Source of the DNA: Inia geoffrensis
Lineage: Eukaryota > Chordata > Mammalia > Artiodactyla > Iniidae
Direction: 5' to 3'
Assembly: GCA_036417435.1 (NCBI GenBank)
Contig: CM070906.1
Location: forward strand, 45,025,396 to 45,089,395
DNA: 64,000 bases
In this document: one piece after another, positions 1 through 11,661 of the stretch
Layout: every line of letters begins with the position of its first letter
Numbering within the stretch: the stretch's first letter is position 1
Notes under the pieces: model-generated
Databases searched by the model: none
What the model was told of the DNA's origin: nothing
The model's input: the letters and a program-made list of their open reading frames with translations, nothing else
Position numbers and translations under genes: made by a program

Positions 1-1384
1 CAGATTAGATGATATCAGCAGTACCAGACACTTTTGAAGGGGAAAATTAATGGTTTGCTTAGTCATTTAAGACATGCTTGTTCTCATCTGAGGACATTTT
101 TAATAGAACTTCAACTATTCCCAAAGTTGAAACCTACAGTGGCTAAAGTAACGATTAGCTGCCAAGGTATCTCGAGTATACAAGATTTACCCAGAAATCT
201 TCATATGTAATTCCAATGAGAACTTTTGCATTTTATGATTACAATACTCATCATGATCAAAATCAGTATACACTGTAACAGTTTATTAAATTAAATATCG
301 AATTATGAAGATCAAAGCTTGAGTTATATGTATTTTATTGCATTAACATTTCTTAAGGTATATGAATGGTAACAACCTATGTGTTATCTTAAATACTATA
401 TATAGCAGGATAGAAGAATTTGTAAAATTTTGAAAAATATGTTTTTAAGGCAGTTGAGAGATACTCAAATCAATAAGTTCAAAGCATGTTTTTACTTTAT
501 AGTTTACATGCATATTCAATCACTCCACATCTAAAAAATTCTTTAAAAATTCTTTACAAAAAGATATATTTTCTTATCCTCAACCCTATAGATAGGTGGC
601 TTATTCTTCCTAGTTTGGAAAGTGAAATCATTTTAGGCTGTAATGTATATTTGTGAGGTTTGAATACTTGTTGAAAATAATGTATGTCTAAAATTCTTAA
701 GATAAGGACATAAAGTTTGGTCTATATTAGAGGTTTTTATAATAATTTGATGCTGTATTTCAACACCTAGTACTGTGCTGATTAGCACTCTTTATAGATA
801 TTTAACATAATGGGGTGAACTTAACTATTTTAGAGTAAAAATGATTCTTTTATCTTACTGCCATTCTTTTTTAAGTTCAATCTGTGTGCTATGGTAAAGT
901 GGAAAAGATATTTTCACTCCTCTAGAAATAAGTACCACATTCCATGGTACCATGAGGCGAATTAGTTCAAAATATTATTTTTCTCTGTAAGCTTTAATGC
1001 TTATTATGCTAATAAGCAACCAAATGTCTCGAGTGAGCCATTAAAGTTATTACCCATTTTATTCATTCACCATGTATAGGCTAGGCAAAGAAAGAGGTCC
1101 AGAAATCTGCATAGGTTTCATTGAATCTTTGCCTGGATACAAGTCTGTACAGTGTGGTAAAACCCAACACTGCTGAGTAAGAATAACTTATGGGGAAAGA
1201 ATACTTAATAGGATTGCTGTATAGAAAACAATTCCCAGAGCAAACACAGAGCAGGTAATCATTTATGTTCCTCCCAAGCCAGAGTGGAGAAACATCACTG
1301 ACTTTACAGAAGAGAAGGCCACATGAAGAAGTGGGGAGGAATTAGCCTAAGATGAAGACTAAATTTGATCTCCCCAAAACAAAA
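1..1384. other. AT-rich intergenic DNA, nothing recognised
   Basis: No open frame of note, no recognisable repeat and no RNA gene. The sequence is AT-rich with stops in all frames. Confidence 0.5.
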
Positions 1385-2190
1385 CATTTCAAAATTTGTG
1401 AAACATAGCTAAAGAAGTATTTAGAGGGAAATCTATAGCATTTAAAGCTTAAATTATAAAAGGATTATCTTAAGATGGCTGATTTAAAATTTCACCTTAG
1501 GAAACTACTAAATAAGGGTATTTTAACTACAAAGAAATCAAAGAAATCGAAAACACAATTCAATAGGAAAAAAAAAAACCCATGACGTCAAAAGTTGATT
1601 CCTAGAAAAGATCAATAAAACTGATAAGTCTCCAGTCAAACTAATTTGGAGGGATTTTTTTTAAATCCACAAATTTTTAAATTAGAAATGGAAGAGGAGA
1701 CATAGCTATAGATTCTACAGACATTTTTAAAAAAGTAACGGGGGGAGGAATTAAGAAGGGGCATGAAGAAACTTTTGGGGCTGATGCATATGTTCTTTTT
1801 AAAAAACTTTTATTGGAGTATAGTTGATTTACAATGTTGTTTGTTTCTACTGTACAGCAAAGTGAATCAGCTATAAGTATACATATATCCCCTCTTTTTC
1901 AGATTCCCTTCCCATTTAGATCACCACAGAACATTAAGTAGAGTCCCCTGTGCTATACAGTAGGTTCTCATTAGTTATCTGTTTTATGCATAGTATCAAT
2001 AGTGTATATATGTCAATCCCCATCTCCCAATTCATCCCACCCCTCCTGTTTCCCCTCTTGGTGTCCATATGTTTGTTCTTCTGATAACACAGGTATATAT
2101 GTGCTACAAAACATCAAATTGTAAACATAGGTATGCACCGCTTACTGTATGTCAATTACTTCTCAATACAGATGTTAATAATTTGTTATT
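1385..2190 (+). mobile_element. Old L1M fragment (ORF2 piece plus 3' end), interrupted
   Basis: Positions 1385-1735 resemble the ORF2 stretch between endonuclease and reverse transcriptase of old mammalian L1s, for example the GAAATCTATAGCATTTAAAG and AAAAGATCAATAAAACTGAT segments. Positions 1741-1797 (GGGGCATGAAGAAACTTTTG) and 2081-2190 (CATCAAATTGTAAAC, then TGTATGTCAATTACTTCTCA) read as the two halves of an L1M-type 3' UTR. The 1798-2073 piece between them is a separate minus-strand insertion. ORF2 and 3' UTR are not contiguous in the parent element, so an internal deletion is also implied. Exact subfamily was not determined. Confidence 0.65.
1798..2073 (-). mobile_element. Young cetartiodactyl L1 3' end, nested in L1M
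   Basis: The segment starts with AAAAAACTTTTATTGGAGTATAG and continues with GTGCTATACAGTAGG. It is the reverse complement of the L1 3' UTR seen on the plus strand at about 24,000-24,200 and 47,600-47,790. A 7-bp direct repeat, TGTTCTT (1791-1797 and 2074-2080), flanks it and may be a short TSD. It is a 5'-truncated L1 with no coding capacity. Confidence 0.8.
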
Positions 2191-2584
2191 CCTATACATA
2201 AAAATATTACTGGACATATGTTGTGGTATGTGTGTACATGCATGCACATGTGTATGTGAGTGTTGTGAATGTCAATAAACATACATTGCAGTTTTACTAA
2301 GAATTACTTGTAGCATTTACTTCTGAATGATCTTTCCCTATCATTACCAAGAATACATGCTATCTCCTTAATTATCTTTATCTTATATTACAAGGTAGTG
2401 ACATAGCTTGGATTTCTAGTTTTCTGACCTGAAAATTATCAACATAATTAATACTGCAGCAGATATATGATTAAAACATTAAAATTTTCTTCAGTAAATA
2501 GAAATTTCATAACTGCATATGGCTGTTCCAGGGAATAATTTATATTTATTTTGCATTGACACAAACAATGTTAATTTAATCAAT

Positions 2585-2755
2585 GAAACGTCCTTTGAGG
2601 TAGTTATTTTTATTTTCTGATTTTACAATTAAGGATTCTGAGATTTAGAAAAGTGAAGTAATTGTATGAGCAATTACACATAGCTTATAAATGTTAGCAA
2701 CTAAGTCTGGTTGACTGAGGGTCTGCATCTTTATCTACCAGCCTATACTGCCGTT
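2585..2755 (-). mobile_element. Degraded MIR SINE
   Basis: The pattern is a reversed MIR: TTTTACAATTAAGGATTCTGAGA, a region equivalent to 'aggtcacacagctagtaa' (AATTACACATAGCTTATAAAT), then GTCTGGTTGACTGAGG. It is heavily diverged, as expected for this ancient tRNA-derived SINE. Confidence 0.6.
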
Positions 2756-2759
2756 ACTG

Positions 2760-3344
2760 CCATGGAGGATGCCTGTAGTTGGGTATTTTAGCTCAGGTTG
2801 CAACATGTGGAAAGAAATTAAAATCATGGAGTATTAATGGAAATTGATCACATTCAAGAAACATCTACAGAATGCCTGCTATATTCAATATATTGTGCTA
2901 CACCAGAGAACCTAGAAATACTTTTTCATCTGGTTAGGCACAGAATGAGTGATAAAATGTTCAATACACATATACACAAAATCTTGGTTATTATTTTATT
3001 TGTAAACAGAAGTCGATGTTTGGACTCAGCATGAGGAAGTTTGCAATAACTTTTCCTGGTTGCTGGATTTTTTGTTGCCCATTTTCACTGCACGTGTTTC
3101 ATTTAATTAGTTGATATAAATGTATTAAAAATTGCTTCATTTCTTTTCTTTATTGTTATTCTCATCTCTTGGTACTTCTGAATTCCATACTAGTTGTGAC
3201 TGTCATTTATTCATGAATGTAGTTTCTACAGTGTCCTCTGATTCCTGCTGGTTCTTGTCATTCATACAGAGGGCTCATCAAAATCAGAGGTAAAAGCATT
3301 CTTGAATATGTGAGTCAAAGAAAGCATGTTTCAAAGTCAGTTTC
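2760..3344. other. Intergenic DNA, no confident feature
   Basis: Positions 2840-2930 contain a weak match to the widespread mammalian motif 'attgagtgcctactatgtgcc' (ACAGAATGCCTGCTATATTC), probably an ancient repeat remnant. Nothing else was recognised. Confidence 0.4.
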
Positions 3345-3500
3345 TGAAGCACTTGTATTAAGGTCTCTTAGGGTGAACACTAAAATGCAGATTCCTGGCT
3401 AACCTCAAATTGACTGAATCAGAATCTCTGTTTGCTATGGCCAAGGAACCTGGATTTTATCGACCTCCCCAGGTAATATTATAATCAGTGAGGTCCAGGT
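3345..3500. mobile_element. MER5-like nonautonomous hAT DNA transposon
   Basis: The segments AAATGCAGATTCCTGGCTAA, GACTGAATCAGAATCTCTG and CCTCCCCAGGTAATATTATAATC match the order of motifs in MER5A-type hAT-Charlie derivatives. There is no coding capacity. Ends are approximate and orientation was not assigned because the element is near-palindromic. Confidence 0.7.
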
Positions 3501-5084
3501 CAGAGAAGCTGGCCTCAGGAACCAAAACCTACTGCCCTTAAAATACACTGTTATCAAAAACTCCCTTATTTCTAAAAGCTACTTCTACGATGCTACCTTT
3601 TCAGATCTTGTTTCTAGAGACGTCTTCTCCCTTTCTCTTTTAATATTTATGTCATCTAGATGCAACCCACTCACTCTGCAGAATGTTAACCCAGTCTAAT
3701 GGCTTTTGTCACTTTTCAGAAATCAAAAGCATTGCCATTAAGTTATAGGTTATTTTTAAAGGCCAGGAGGAAACAAACAGGTTAATTCTCTGAAATCAGG
3801 CACTCGAATATCCCTTCATCACTGATCCTCCCCTCTGAAAGGACTTTTCTTCGTGAAATTTCACAACCGTGACAGAGAGCCATGAGATCTCAGATTTTCT
3901 TTGAACAAGAAACTTTTCCTACAGCTCCTAATTAAAAGGAAGTTTCAAACCTACAAATTAACAGTTTTAATACGCTGTTCCTGGTGATTAACTGCTTCAT
4001 TTTAACAGGAATTCACTGTTAACACTGCAACTGTTTATTTTAATGGCTTGATTTTTAAATTCCAAGAGGAGTAAAACTAGTTCAAAATGATCCCTGCAAT
4101 TTTTACCATTGGCCTAACAATCTTTATGTAGAAAATTTTCTTGAATAACATTATTCTCCTTTCAAGAATTTTATCTCCTTTACCTAGAATAGAATAGACT
4201 TAGAAGCAATATCTCTTTTTTTTCCTTTTCTTTTTTTGGACTATACTTTAAAACTACCTTTGCATGTTACTACACCTCTGACAATTGCGTGAGGAGAAAA
4301 GTTTTAATGAAAATCTTCTTTTTAAGTCAAACATTTACATACGTATTTTTTAGACAACATATTGCAGTTTTCAGAAATAAACTTTAAAAATTGAGCCACA
4401 ATATAACCAATTTATAACAGTAGATATAAAAACATGTGATAAGTCTCTCAAAAAATGTAAAATAAATACGTAAGACCAGCTTTATAAAAGCTGACTTCTG
4501 ACTTACAGAGTTTTGTTTATTCAATTGTATCCCTAGAGGACACAGAGTTCCTAATTATCAAGGATGATATCAAATTCACAGATAATCCAAAAAATTCCTC
4601 ATAGTCTCTAGCTTTAAAGATTTCCTTAAAGAAACCTTTCTTCAAAGCTGCTAATCAGCAGCCAGAGTGACTGACTTAAAATGCATCTCAGATAATTATA
4701 TCTTACATATTTATACCAAATGTCATTTTCTACTATCCATTCTTTCCCATTTTAATGTCTCCATCATTTTTAAACTATTTCCACCCACATCCTACAGGAA
4801 ACCAATCTCATTCATTTCTAGTTTATTCTCTCTGTTTGTTTCTGTTTACTCTTTCTGTTCATTTCTTTATATAAAAATAAGCAAATATATATTTACATAT
4901 TTTATACATATATGTATATGTAATATACATATGTTTATATAATTATACATATATGTTTTATGTTGTATATGTATATATTTTCTAATTTCTTTCCTATAAA
5001 AAATGTAATGACATAGATAGTCTTTTGCTGTTTTCCCCTAAGAATATGTATCTTGAAAACTTCATATTAAATAAACTTATGGTT
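3501..5084. other. Intergenic DNA with AT-rich low-complexity tract
   Basis: No gene or RNA seen. Positions 4883-4982 are an almost pure A/T stretch of interrupted TA dinucleotides. The rest is unassigned. Confidence 0.45.
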
Positions 5085-5346
5085 CTGGGGGGTTAAGAGC
5101 AGGGGAGGGATAAATTGGAAGATTGGGACTGACACATACACACTACCATATATAAAATAGATAACTAATAAGGATCTACTGTATAGCATGGAGAACTCTA
5201 CTCAATATTCTGTAATGGTCTATATGGGAAAAGATTCTAAAAAAGAGTGGATATATGTGTATGTATAACAGATTCACTTTGCTGTCCACCTGAAACTAAC
5301 ACAACATTGTAAATCAACTATACCCTAATAAAAGTTTTTAAAAAAT
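5085..5346 (+). mobile_element. L1 3' UTR fragment (5'-truncated)
   Basis: Characteristic 3' UTR words are present: TATAAAATAGATAACTAATAAGG, CTACTGTATAGCATGG and CACCTGAAACTAACACAACATTG, with CTAATAAAAGTTTTTAAAAAATAAA as the A-rich end. Possible imperfect TSD arms lie at 5069-5084 and 5347-5362 (13 of 16 bases equal). It may sit inside the old minus-strand L1 that follows. Confidence 0.8.
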
Positions 5347-5362
5347 AAATAAAATGTATGTT

Positions 5363-5799
5363 GATATTAAAAAAAAAACTCCTTCACATCAGTTCACAGA
5401 CCTATACTGTATACTTTTATATAAATAGTTGCATTGTACTTTGTAATGTGTACTATAGTTGATTCAACCACTTTTCTATGTATGGCCATTCATTTTATTT
5501 TCAATCTTTTGCAATTACAAACAATGCTGTAATTAAAAACCTTGTGCATATATATGTTTCCATATTGTTGGCAGTATATCTTCATGGTAAATTAAAAAGG
5601 TGGAAATGTAGGGTCAAAAAGGAAATGTATGAGAGAGTCCTTCCTACAACTACTTAACAAAAATTACTAATTTTTAGTGATTTTATCAGCAATTTACATT
5701 TTAATTTTTGCCAATGTGAGGTCTTAAAAATATCTCATTATAGTTTTTATTTATATATCCAAGTATGACTGAGGTTAAACATCTTTTCATATGTTTATG

Positions 5800-5875
<76 letters not shown>

Positions 5876-6780
5876 AATTGTTCATGTCTTTGCCCATATT
5901 TTTTTCTGTTGGGTAGGTCTGTTTTTACCTGTGTAAATGTTCTTCATGTAGTAATGATATTAGCTCTTTATATCTGTTATATTGTGCTAAAAATTTCTCC
6001 TAGTCTTTCTACTTCCTTTTGCCTTTCTTGACTGTGTGTTTTGCCATGGAAAGTTTTTTAAAAAAATATTTTACATAGTCAAATATGTCAATCTGTTCAT
6101 TCTTTGAATCTGGATTCTAAATCATAGTTAGAAAACTATCTTCTACACCTATGTCATCAAATAATTCATCTATGCTTTCTTTTAGTACTTGCATAGTTTC
6201 CTTATTAATATTATACTACATTTAGACCCCTGACTTATTTAAAGTTTATTCTTGTGTATTATGTGAGGTATGGATCTAATTTCATCTTTTTTCAATGGCT
6301 AATCATTTGCCATGACTCTAGCTGTGTTTTTGTTTGTTTTTTAAGTCCATCTCTACATCAGTGGCATGAGATGTCAACATCATTATATATCAAATATCTA
6401 TATGTACTTGAGTTTATTTATGGACTTTTTATTCAATTCTACTCTTTTCTTTGTCTATTCATGCACAAATAACATACTTTTTGGTTTTATTGCATGTTTT
6501 CATGTTTAGGAGGCTAGCATACCATCACAGCTTTTTGTTTCTAGTGTTTACATGGTTATTCTTGAATGTTAGTTTTTCTATGTCAATTTGAGTATCAAAT
6601 ACTCTAGTTTGAATCAAACTTGTTAGTATTTTTATTTGGATTGAATTCAATTTATAATTAACATAAGGATGACTTTGCACGTGTTATCTCCATGTCTTTC
6701 AATCAAGTTTTTCATAAAATTTTTGTGCTCTTACTGTTAAGTTTATATTGAATTATTTAATGGTTGTGTGCTGCTCTTAT
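5363..6780 (-). mobile_element. Old L1M (L1MC/ME or HAL1-like), ORF2 C-terminal to 3' region
   Basis: Reverse-strand L1 landmarks appear in order: ACAAACAATGCTGTAATTAAAAACC, GAGGTTAAACATCTTTTCATATG, TGTTCATGTCTTTGCCCATAT, TTAGCTCTTTATATCTG, TTTTGCCATGGAAAG and TGTATTATGTGAGGTATGGATC. All frames are broken. A TG/TA microsatellite at 5800-5872 interrupts it. Short open frames inside have no independent coding support. Confidence 0.75.
5800..5872. repeat. Compound microsatellite (TA)n(TG)n(TA)n
   Basis: An uninterrupted TA run leads into about ten TG units and then a long TA run. It lies within an old L1. The open frame across it encodes only VCVCV and YIYIY repeats. Confidence 0.97.
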
Positions 6781-6794
6781 AAACTTATGATTTG

Positions 6795-6975
6795 CCTCTG
6801 AAGTGGAGGATGGTTTTGTGGGACTGAGCCCCTAACCTTTGGGGTCTGCACTAATTCCATATAATTATTGTCAGAATTAATTAAATTGCAGGGCACCCAG
6901 CTGGTGTCCACAAAGAAATGAAGAATTGTTTGGTGTGATAGTCCCACATATTTGGTGTCAGAAGTGTTTGTGAGG
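6795..6975 (+). mobile_element. LTR fragment (3' part), related to 8,510-9,325
   Basis: It shares the order of motifs with the end of the larger LTR downstream: CTGAAGTGGAGGATGG, TTGTGGGACTGAGCCCCTAACC, GGGCACCCAGCTGGTGTCC and TTTGGTGTCAGAAGTG. Only the final portion is present. It is an endogenous-retrovirus-type LTR remnant with no coding sequence. I could not name the subfamily. Confidence 0.6.
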
Positions 6976-7864
6976 ATAGACAGACATAGATTTTCTTTTA
7001 CTTATATACATGGGAAGTCTAGAGAGCTTCATTTTTAAGTATGAATACAAAGCACAGACCAAAATTCACTTTTAAAAAGCCTCATATAAAAATGACAATA
7101 ACATAAATAAATGGAGATAAAACAATGGTAGGGATAGAAGAATATTGCAAATAATTATAATTAATATTCTCATAGAGACAGGAGGATATTGTATCCATGC
7201 AATAAGAACAGAAGTTATTGCAAAGGAACAGAGAGTAAAACATAGCCCTGGAAAATTAAAGTATGTAGACAGAAATATAAAAACTTAATGAACAGTTCAA
7301 ACTATATGGCTGAGAAATAATCCTAAAATGGAACCAGAAAGGCAAAGGCTGCAAAATAGAGCAGAAAAGTGAAAATCAAACAGTCAATGTAGGAAGCACA
7401 ATATCTGATTAATTGGAGCTAGAAGAAGGAGAAAACAATGCACCTATTAGAAGGTAAATTATCCGAGGAAGTAAATTTCCATACTTAAACACTCTGGGTT
7501 TTCAGAATAGAGAACTACTATGATGAATGAAATTTTAGGACACCGGAGATAAACGTATCTTTAAAAGTCTGAGAGAGAGATTGGATTCATTGCTTTTGGT
7601 TGTTTTGTTTTGTTTGAGTAAAGGGAAGTGTGAGTATCATGCAACTTTGGTGCTCTGATGACTGCTCTGTCTATATATGTTTCCAATTTTAGGTAGTTCT
7701 TACTGTTTGCAGTCCCATGAAGATCTATCCCCCAAATACCTAATATTGCTATGTCCTTTGTCACTTTTGCTCCTAGAATAAGAATTTGAGGCTGTGTGTG
7801 TGTCCTGAGTAAAATTACCATGTACATATTATGCTTCCCAAACACAATAGCAAATGTATGGGGA
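6976..7864. other. Intergenic DNA, possible ancient L1/HAL1 debris
   Basis: Positions 7180-7530 are A-rich with faint similarity to old L1/HAL1 ORF1 sequence (for example AATTGGAGCTAGAAGAAGGAG), too weak to call. A 122-codon minus-strand open frame overlaps the MIR next to it and shows no recognisable domain. Confidence 0.35.
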
Positions 7865-7870
7865 CATATG

Positions 7871-8030
7871 GCATTGTGATAGAGTGCAGGCTTAGATTTG
7901 AATCTCTGCCCCAATTCTTGCTGAGCCAATTACTTCCATGAATCGCAGAATAATAATACTTTCTATGCCTTAACTCACAAAGCTTTCAAATGAACTGATG
8001 ACCATAAAAGCATTTTAAAATAATTCTGTA
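7871..8030 (+). mobile_element. MIR SINE
   Basis: The MIR order is recognisable: GTGATAGAGTGCAGGCTTAGATTTGAATC (B-box region), CTGCCCCAATTCTTGCTGAGCCAATTACTT, then GAATAATAATACTTTCTATGCC. It is diverged, as expected for a pre-placental-radiation SINE. Confidence 0.75.
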
Positions 8031-8509
8031 TAAATATTCTGTTATTCAAATAATATAGCATATGTTAATTTATCTTAAAAATATTTTCACCTTAAAAGAT
8101 CAATCCATAATAGATAAGCTAGGGAACTGCCCTTCCCAAATCACCCTAATCCCATATTAGATGTTTATATTTATACATATGCTGCTTTATCAGCCTGAGT
8201 TGTTAGGACATTGTTATAGCCACCACACTGATTTTTTTTTTTCCTTTTTCCATTTCTTTCTTTTCTGTTAACCATTTTTGTAAAATTCGGCTATGCTGGT
8301 ACTTCCTTATTGATGCTATATATCCTACACTGAGAGGATTTTACCTCATTGTCCCTGACAAGCAGCTAATAGTATGCTTTCTCTTCCTTTTCCCAAATTC
8401 TGACCCATTAAAAACAATGAAAAAAGGGCAACACTATAACATTTCGTTAAGATGAGTCAATTCTAATATTGGAAATCATTTTGTGTGAGATAACAGAAAA
8501 ACTATATAT
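8031..8509. other. Intergenic DNA, nothing recognised
   Basis: AT-rich sequence with a polypyrimidine run near 8,230-8,265. No gene, RNA or repeat assignment. Confidence 0.45.
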
Positions 8510-9325
8510 TGGTCTCTGCCTGCTGGCACAAGCTCCTGAAACCCTTATAAATTCCTATGGGATAAGAGCACCAGGAGCATCTTTTGTTCTACTAAGGTGA
8601 CTCTGGATGGGCTCCTGCATGGCTCCTGCATGGGAGCAGCTCACCAGAAAGACCAAGCCATGATTAGAAGCCTGGAATTTTCTGCCCCACTCCCCTATCC
8701 TCCACAGAGGGGAGAGGAGCTGGAAATGGAGTCAATAACTAATCACTCCTAGTTGAGGCAGCCTCCATAAAACCCAAAAAGCATGGGGTTCGGAGAGCTT
8801 CCAGGTTGGTGGATGCATTCACCCCAGCAAGATGATGCACCCCAACTCCATGGGGACAGAAGCTCCTGCACTCAGGACTCTCCCAGACCTTGCCCTATGC
8901 ACCTCTTGCTCTAATTGTCCATCTATATCCTTTATCATATCCTTTAATAAACTGGTAAATGTAACAAAGTGTTCCATTGAGTTATGTGAGCCTCTCTAAA
9001 CAAATTAATCGAACCCAAGGATGGGGTTGTTGGAACCTTTTTGGAAGTGCTGAACTACAGCTTCTTGGTCAGAAGTACAGACAATGACCTGGACTTTTGA
9101 CTAGCATCTGAAGGGGTTTGTTGTGGACGAGGGAAGATTGTGGTGGGGACACACTTGTGGGACAGAGCCCTTAACCTGTGAAATCTAATGCCATCTCCAG
9201 GTAGAAAGTGTCATAATTGAGTTAAAGTCTCGAACACCCTACTGGTGTCACAGAGTTGTTTGTTTTGGGGAAAAACATCCACACGCTTGGAGACCAGAAG
9301 TGTCAGAAATGAAATGTTTTGTGTG
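8510..9325 (+). mobile_element. Solo LTR of an ERV1-like element (degraded)
   Basis: The stretch is more GC-rich than its surroundings, with CTCCATAAAACCC as a possible TATA-like box and CTTTAATAAACTGG (AATAAA near 8,946) as a polyadenylation signal. A U5-like stretch ends in GACCAGAAGTGTCAGAAATG. The 3' part resembles 6,795-6,975. The window holds no adjoining gag, pol or env sequence, so it is read as a solo or orphan LTR. The boundaries and the ERV1 label are inferred. Confidence 0.55.
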
Positions 9326-9672
9326 AGTAGTAAAGGAGACACACAGAGAAGAAACACACAGTGGGGAAGAACTAGGTTTTTCCCTACATAGGAAGGAAAA
9401 AGACTGGGTTATTTTTCTATTACATTTTGTTTGTAGTCTATCCAGAACCCAAACATATCCTGACATTTTTATAAAAGATTCAGTATAATACAGCTTTAAT
9501 TTCCAGAAGATCTCAACATTGTCACTGGTTTTTACATTGGTTTGTAAAGTAGACTTTGGCAGCTTGGGTGTTTGTTTTCTTTTCCTCCCTATGGAACAGC
9601 TTTCTAGATATTTCTGGATAGTTTCTGTTTTTGATGACATTTACTTGGCCAATAATTATCAGTGTTATTCTT

Positions 9673-9879
9673 TTTTTTTTTTTTTTTGCGGTATGCGAGT
9701 CTCTCACTGCTGTGGCCTCTCCCGTTGCGGAGCACAGGCTCCGGACGCGCAGGCTCAGCGACCATGGCTCACGGGCCTAGCCACTCTGTGGCATGTGGGA
9801 TCCTCCCGGACCGGGGCACGAACCTGTGTCCCCTGCATTGGCAGGAAGACTCTCAACCACTGCGACACCAGGGAAGCCC
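9673..9879 (-). mobile_element. CHR SINE (copy 1)
   Basis: Full-length tRNA-Glu-derived CHR SINE on the minus strand: poly-T (the tail) at left and GGGAAGCCC (the tRNA-like 5' end) at right. A perfect 15-bp TSD, ATCAGTGTTATTCTT, flanks it at 9,658-9,672 and 9,880-9,894. The open frames across it are SINE translation. Confidence 0.97.
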
Positions 9880-9894
9880 ATCAGTGTTATTCTT

Positions 9895-10589
9895 GAAAGT
9901 GAATGTCTCATATAATGCATTGGCATTGTTTCTACATAGCAATGTTGATATATATCTGATCTAATAAATTAGCATAAGCATATAGCAGGAATATCTGTCA
10001 ATAAAATGAATTCATATTCTAATGTATGGACTGACATAATTTTTGTAGAAAATATCAGACATTATATTTTTATATTCAAAACATTAAGCCCCAATATCTC
10101 CTTTTCTTATTTTCTTATAGCAAAATCTTGATTTATGTTAGAAATTGCCATTTAGTGGGGGAGAAGGAATGAGTCACAGGAAAATGAAAGGAATGGAACA
10201 TGAATATCTTTATGGTGAGTATGGTTATCTTATATTTTTGACCCAGTTAGGTACAGAAAATTATTACTCAAGTTCAAATGATATTTGTTCTCCCTTCTAT
10301 GAAAATTTTAGTCCTTTCTTCCAGAATAAGTCCTCCAAAAACTACTTAAATGATCAAGACTTCAAACATAAAGAAAATCTTTGTTTTATGTTTAAATCTT
10401 TTTTCTATAAGTATAAAATCTTTTATGTTTATATATCAGCCTTATAAAAATATAAAAACATAATGAACATTAATATTATTACAGATTTACTATTAGATAT
10501 AGGACAGTTGGGGCTAGATTAAAGGACATAATTTAAAGTTGACTCAGAACTCTCCTTCCTGAGGAAGTAGGTCAATATTCCTATCAGAA
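9895..10589. other. Intergenic DNA, nothing recognised
   Basis: AT-rich. A 100-codon plus-strand frame at 10,145-10,447 has low-complexity Lys/Phe/Tyr/Asn composition and no domain I recognise. Confidence 0.45.
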
Positions 10590-10705
10590 AGTAAGTACTC
10601 AAGAGCAGGGATTTTGGTCTATTTGGTCAAGGGCCCAAAACATTACATAAAACATAGCAGTCACTCAATTAACAATTATTGATTTACTAAATCATGAAAT
10701 CAATG
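10590..10705 (+). mobile_element. L2 3'-end remnant
   Basis: The words AAGAGCAGGGATTTTGGTCTATTT, AACATAGCAGTCACTCAATTAACAATTATTGATT fit the end of L2 ('gggcagggac...tgtctt...catagtaggcgctcaataaatatttgttg'). Divergence is high. Confidence 0.55.
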
Positions 10706-11428
10706 AAACACTGGGATGAATAAATAAAATTCATGGATTACAGGTCAAAACATTAGCAGAACTTACCAATTATCCTATAATTTGGAGGATCAATACTGGA
10801 GTTCTGATTGAGTTAAGGTGAAGGCCTTTTCATTTGGACCCCATTTTCAGAGGGGGTTAACAACACCTGGTGTGATCTGCACCTGTGGTTGAAAGCCAAG
10901 AATAACTCTATTGAGCCTAAAGTCCTTGAGTTGCAGAGTTTCCTTTTACATGAAGTTTTTCCACTCTGAATGGCCACATTTTGATTTTTCCCAATTGAGC
11001 ATAGTCTTCTCTTAATGGAGCAGGCCTTCTCCAGTTAAAGAGGCAACAGCATGAGAGAGAATGCCAGTTTCAGATATGGAGAGACCCAACATAGATCCCA
11101 GGTCACAATGACTCAGCAATTTAGACTATCATACAAATAATATGAATCACAAGTAAATTTTAATAGCACCAGATTTTCACTATCAGGGAAATGGATGACA
11201 ACATAGACAATAAGACCTGAATGATTAAATAATGAGCCAGTATACCAATATGAAAAAGGAGCTATTATATTTACAGACATATATATCTGTATGAATTTTG
11301 TATGTATGTATGCAGAGTTCTTAAAATCCCTTTCCTTCTTCCTTATATTTGCAAATATCTGATTAAGTATTTTCCCCCCAAACCTCAATGGTTTATTGAT
11401 AAATTTCTGTACTGAAAATTGTTTAAAA
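10706..11428. other. Intergenic DNA, no feature assigned
   Basis: No gene recognised. The 187-codon minus-strand frame beginning at 11,676 is CHR SINE translation joined to unrelated AT-rich sequence. Confidence 0.45.
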
Positions 11429-11439
11429 ACAAGGTTATA

Positions 11440-11650
11440 GGGCTTCCCTGGTGGTGCAGTGGTTAAGACTCCGCCTGCCGATGCAGGGGACACGGGTTCA
11501 GGCCCCAGTCTGGGAAGATCCCACATGCCGCGGAGCGGCTGGGCTCGTGAGCCATGGCTGCTGAGCCTGCGTGTCCGAAGCCTGTGCTCCGCAACGGGAG
11601 AGGCCACAACAGTGAGAGGCCCATGTACCGCAAAAAAAAACACACAAAAA
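11440..11650 (+). mobile_element. CHR SINE (copy 2)
   Basis: It begins GGGCTTCCCTGGTGGTGCAG and ends with GTACCGCAAAAAAAAACACAC. The flanks ACAAGGTTATAG and ACAAAGCTATAG form an imperfect TSD. The GGTTCAGGCCCC B-box has diverged from the family form. Confidence 0.95.
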
Positions 11651-11661
11651 ACAAAGCTATA

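Noticed and set aside
5816..6031. Small frame starting MCVCVCVYIYIY
   Set aside because: Translation of the TG/TA repeat running into old L1 on the other strand.
7561..7929. 122-codon minus-strand frame as a gene
   Set aside because: It overlaps a MIR and has no recognisable domain or conserved neighbour.
6795..9325. A provirus bounded by two LTRs
   Set aside because: The upstream piece is only an LTR tail, the interval has no gag/pol/env-like sequence, and it contains an ancient MIR.
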